From Promethearchaeota archaeon (GTDB lineage Archaea; Asgardarchaeota; Lokiarchaeia; Sigynarchaeales; SOKP01), in NCBI GenBank assembly GCA_016839425.1, contig JAEOUI010000437.1, positions 1 to 8,316 on the forward strand: DNA of 8,316 nucleotides, given 5' to 3'. The notes beneath the pieces are model-generated. The model was not told the origin of the DNA and made no database searches. It saw nothing but the letters and a program-made list of their open reading frames with translations. The position numbers and the translations under genes are program-made. Numbering within the stretch: the first letter of the stretch is position 1; the number at the start of each line of letters is the position of its first letter. Of this stretch, positions 6,604-8,316 are shown in pieces.

Positions 6604-7920
6604 TTATGTTTCGCTATTATTTTTCTTATTATCAAGTATTTTTATTTCGTCTTTTTTTCCTTCAAAAGTTCCTTGCGTTAATTCGTCGTATAAGTTAAAA
6701 TAATCGGTAACAATATCATCAGAAGTTTTTAACAATTCATATTTTATCGATTGATATTCTAAGTCACCTGTCATTTTGCTTTTAAGATCGTGCTCTAATT
6801 CCAAGGGGATTTCGGGTGCAATGAGAAGATGATTTTTTTTATTCATTAATAATTTATGAGCAAAATTCGAAAAAAATCGGTCTATCAGTTCATAAGCTTT
6901 TATATAAGCATTCTGATCTTTTATTGACTTGTTTAAAGGGTGTTGGAACATTTCTTCAAAAGCTAACGTGAAATTTAGCAAATTTTTTCTTAATAATTTT
7001 GATGATTTTGATGTTACTAAACCTGTAGTTATCGAGTATGATTCTTGAATAATTAATAAACCCTTTTCTAATTTAATTTCAACGGGTTCTCCAATATTTA
7101 ATATTTTTTCGCTCATTAATTTCATGGCGTTTAAAAAACCCGCGAATATATTCATTTCTTTATCGTAAAATGCAGACCAGTCGTGATCAAATAAAGGATC
7201 TCCGTCTTTATCTCTTACCATTATTCTATAAATTGTAAACGGTAAAATATAAAGTAATTTTGGTTGGCGTGTAACAGAATAAATAAAAATTATTAGTGCT
7301 CCTCCAAATATGTCATCAATCAAGCAAGCTATAGCGGGATTGATAAATAGCGATAAAAGATAAGTAATTGTAATCGTGATTGTGTAAATTAAGATTCCAA
7401 TGTTAAACCATATAACACCTCGTTTGACGACAAAGGGAGAATTTAAAAGGGTTTTAACACCCCAGATGACCACGTAAACGCTAGCCATTATATATATAAT
7501 ATGACCTGTTACAAATAATAAACCCGTCCAATTTATTACAGGAAAACCGTAATCGTCAATAATAGTATATAAGTTTAATTGAAGCGAGAGATAGATATGC
7601 AAAATACCAAGACTAGCTATAAAAAGTAGGCTTTTGGATATATAAGTTTCTTTGGAGATATGATTGAAACCAGCAACAAAAAATCCTAAGCTAAAAAAGA
7701 TTATAATTGAATATCCAGAATATAGATAAAAATTAAGCCATAAAACGGCCAAGGCTTCAAAAATATGCGAAATAAAATTAAATATAAGGCTGATACCAAC
7801 TAATTGAAGCGATTTTATTTCCCTAGTATCCTTAAATATAAACATCATTACGCCAGAACATAATGCAAAAACAGCAACTATTAGATCAAAAATAACTTCA
7901 ATTGTCCATTCTAAAACCAT
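6604..7920 (-). CDS. Putative 7TM receptor-like protein with cytoplasmic longin-like domain (paralogue 2)
   Basis: This 438-residue paralogue of the protein at 5176-6477 aligns without gaps through about residue 380. It has the same seven hydrophobic helices (about 5-29, 38-60, 64-86, 97-115, 128-155, 168-193, 197-217), the same inside-positive loops, and the same conserved points: TIEVIFDLIV in helix 1, GFN-x-I-x-KE after helix 3, DYGFPVI before helix 5, DDIFG in helix 7 and QPKLLY-x-LPFTIYRI at the membrane exit. The cytoplasmic core (about 219-292) is some 61 of 74 residues identical to paralogue 1, against about 28 of 60 at the N-terminus. The tail is helical and ends in a polar stretch. 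Because synonymous codons differ widely between the copies, this looks like old duplication under protein-level selection. AGGTGA at 7933-7938 is a probable ribosome binding site, 12 bases before the ATG. No enzyme motif is seen; a sensor or receptor role is inferred. Confidence 0.85.
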   Translation of the reverse strand: MVLEWTIEVIFDLIVAVFALCSGVMMFIFKDTREIKSLQLVGISLIFNFISHIFEALAVLWLNFYLYSGYSIIIFFSLGFFVAGFNHISKETYISKSLLFIASLGILHIYLSLQLNLYTIIDDYGFPVINWTGLLFVTGHIIYIMASVYVVIWGVKTLLNSPFVVKRGVIWFNIGILIYTITITITYLLSLFINPAIACLIDDIFGGALIIFIYSVTRQPKLLYILPFTIYRIMVRDKDGDPLFDHDWSAFYDKEMNIFAGFLNAMKLMSEKILNIGEPVEIKLEKGLLIIQESYSITTGLVTSKSSKLLRKNLLNFTLAFEEMFQHPLNKSIKDQNAYIKAYELIDRFFSNFAHKLLMNKKNHLLIAPEIPLELEHDLKSKMTGDLEYQSIKYELLKTSDDIVTDYFNLYDELTQGTFEGKKDEIKILDNKKNNSET

Positions 7921-8065
7921 TTTTTTTGGATTTCACCTGAAGATATACAAGATTAATTTTTTTTCCAATTTCGTCTTAATTCATATTCTATTTAGTTCCA
8001 AGATTTAATAAGATATAAAACAATCGGATTTATAAATTTTTGAATATCGAATTAATTGTAATATT
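7921..8065 (-). promoter_or_regulatory. Leader and promoter region of membrane paralogue 2
   Basis: No gene is seen in this 145-base gap. On the minus strand the ATG of paralogue 2 is preceded by an A-tract, ATCC and the ribosome binding site AGGTGA (7933-7938). Candidate TATA boxes on the minus strand are TTTATAAA (8029-8036) and TTTATAT (8013-8019), which would give leaders of roughly 70-90 bases. There is no strong T-run to end transcription from the gene upstream. Confidence 0.35.
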
Positions 8066-8316
8066 TTATTCGATTTTTTTCATTTCTTTTCTTGAATCTT
8101 CTATGAGTTCTTGATTTAGATCTTCGTATAAAGACAAGAACTCAGGAATCACGCATAGAGGTGCCTGAGCGAGTTCTTCTTTTATTTTTTTCAATTCAAT
8201 TTCTCCTTCAAATGCTTCTTCAAATTTATACTCTAATTCTTTAGGAATGTTTGCTGTAAGTAAGAGCGTGTTTTTCTTTCCAGTAATAAGAGAATGTGGG
8301 AAATTTGAAAAGTATA
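8066..8316 (-). CDS. C-terminal end of a third 7TM/longin-like paralogue (partial)
   Basis: The minus strand is open from the right edge of the window to a TAA at 8066-8068, giving 82 complete codons of a gene whose 5' part lies outside. It begins YFSNFPHSLI and continues with LLLTANIPKELE, aligning without gaps to FFSNFAHKLL and LLIAPEIPLELE of the protein at 6604-7920 (about 26 of the first 70 residues identical). It is therefore the helical tail of a third member of the same family, in the same direction. The conserved FFSNF motif, the IP-x-ELE segment and the LY-x-L motif near the end are shared. Whether its missing N-terminal part carries seven helices cannot be seen here. No terminator is obvious behind it, so it may be co-transcribed with the two other copies. 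Confidence 0.8.
   Translation of the reverse strand, partial: YFSNFPHSLITGKKNTLLLTANIPKELEYKFEEAFEGEIELKKIKEELAQAPLCVIPEFLSLYEDLNQELIEDSRKEMKKIE

Noticed and set aside
5494..7245. Recent gene conversion between the two complete membrane paralogues
   Set aside because: The protein cores are very similar but the underlying codons differ at many synonymous sites.
5176..8316. Histidine kinase or chemoreceptor identity for the 7TM proteins
   Set aside because: No phospho-acceptor His box, ATP-binding N/G boxes, HAMP or methyl-accepting hairpin is visible in the cytoplasmic part.
1..8316. tRNA, rRNA, CRISPR array, insertion sequence or attachment site
   Set aside because: No cloverleaf-like segment, regularly spaced repeats, transposase frame or flanking duplications were found by reading; the gaps are short and AT-rich.

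Overview
This AT-rich window looks archaeal, most probably from an Asgard archaeon (Promethearchaeota, Lokiarchaeia-like). Four points support this: a DnaK of the type I associate with archaea such as Thermoplasma, TATA-like boxes and T-tracts rather than bacterial promoters and hairpin terminators, a coiled-coil protein ending in a zinc ribbon, and a family of membrane proteins whose cytoplasmic part looks like a longin-fold domain. The lineage is an inference; there is no rRNA or other decisive marker here.

Layout. (1) Positions 1-921, plus strand: a coiled-coil protein with a C-terminal four-cysteine zinc ribbon; its frame is open to the left edge, so the start may lie outside. (2) Positions 965-5171: a complete Hsp70 system. 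dnaJ is on the minus strand (965-2092), then a 303-base divergent regulatory region with several inverted repeats, then dnaK (2396-4375) and grpE (4452-5171) on the plus strand. DnaJ delivers unfolded clients and stimulates ATP hydrolysis by DnaK, and GrpE releases ADP, so the three form one working cycle. (3) Positions 5176-8316, minus strand: three tandem paralogues, the third cut by the right edge. The two complete ones have seven predicted membrane helices with the N-terminus outside, followed by a cytoplasmic domain with longin-like strand and helix order and a helical tail.

The chaperone genes are ordinary in content but unusual in arrangement. The most interesting part is the tandem array of putative 7TM receptors. 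Their cytoplasmic cores are about 82% identical, while the N-terminal membrane part sampled is about 47% identical, as expected for sensors that detect different cues but signal through one common partner. Longin and roadblock domains regulate small GTPases in eukaryotes and are abundant in Asgard genomes, so a membrane-receptor-to-GTPase pathway is a testable hypothesis, not a demonstrated function.
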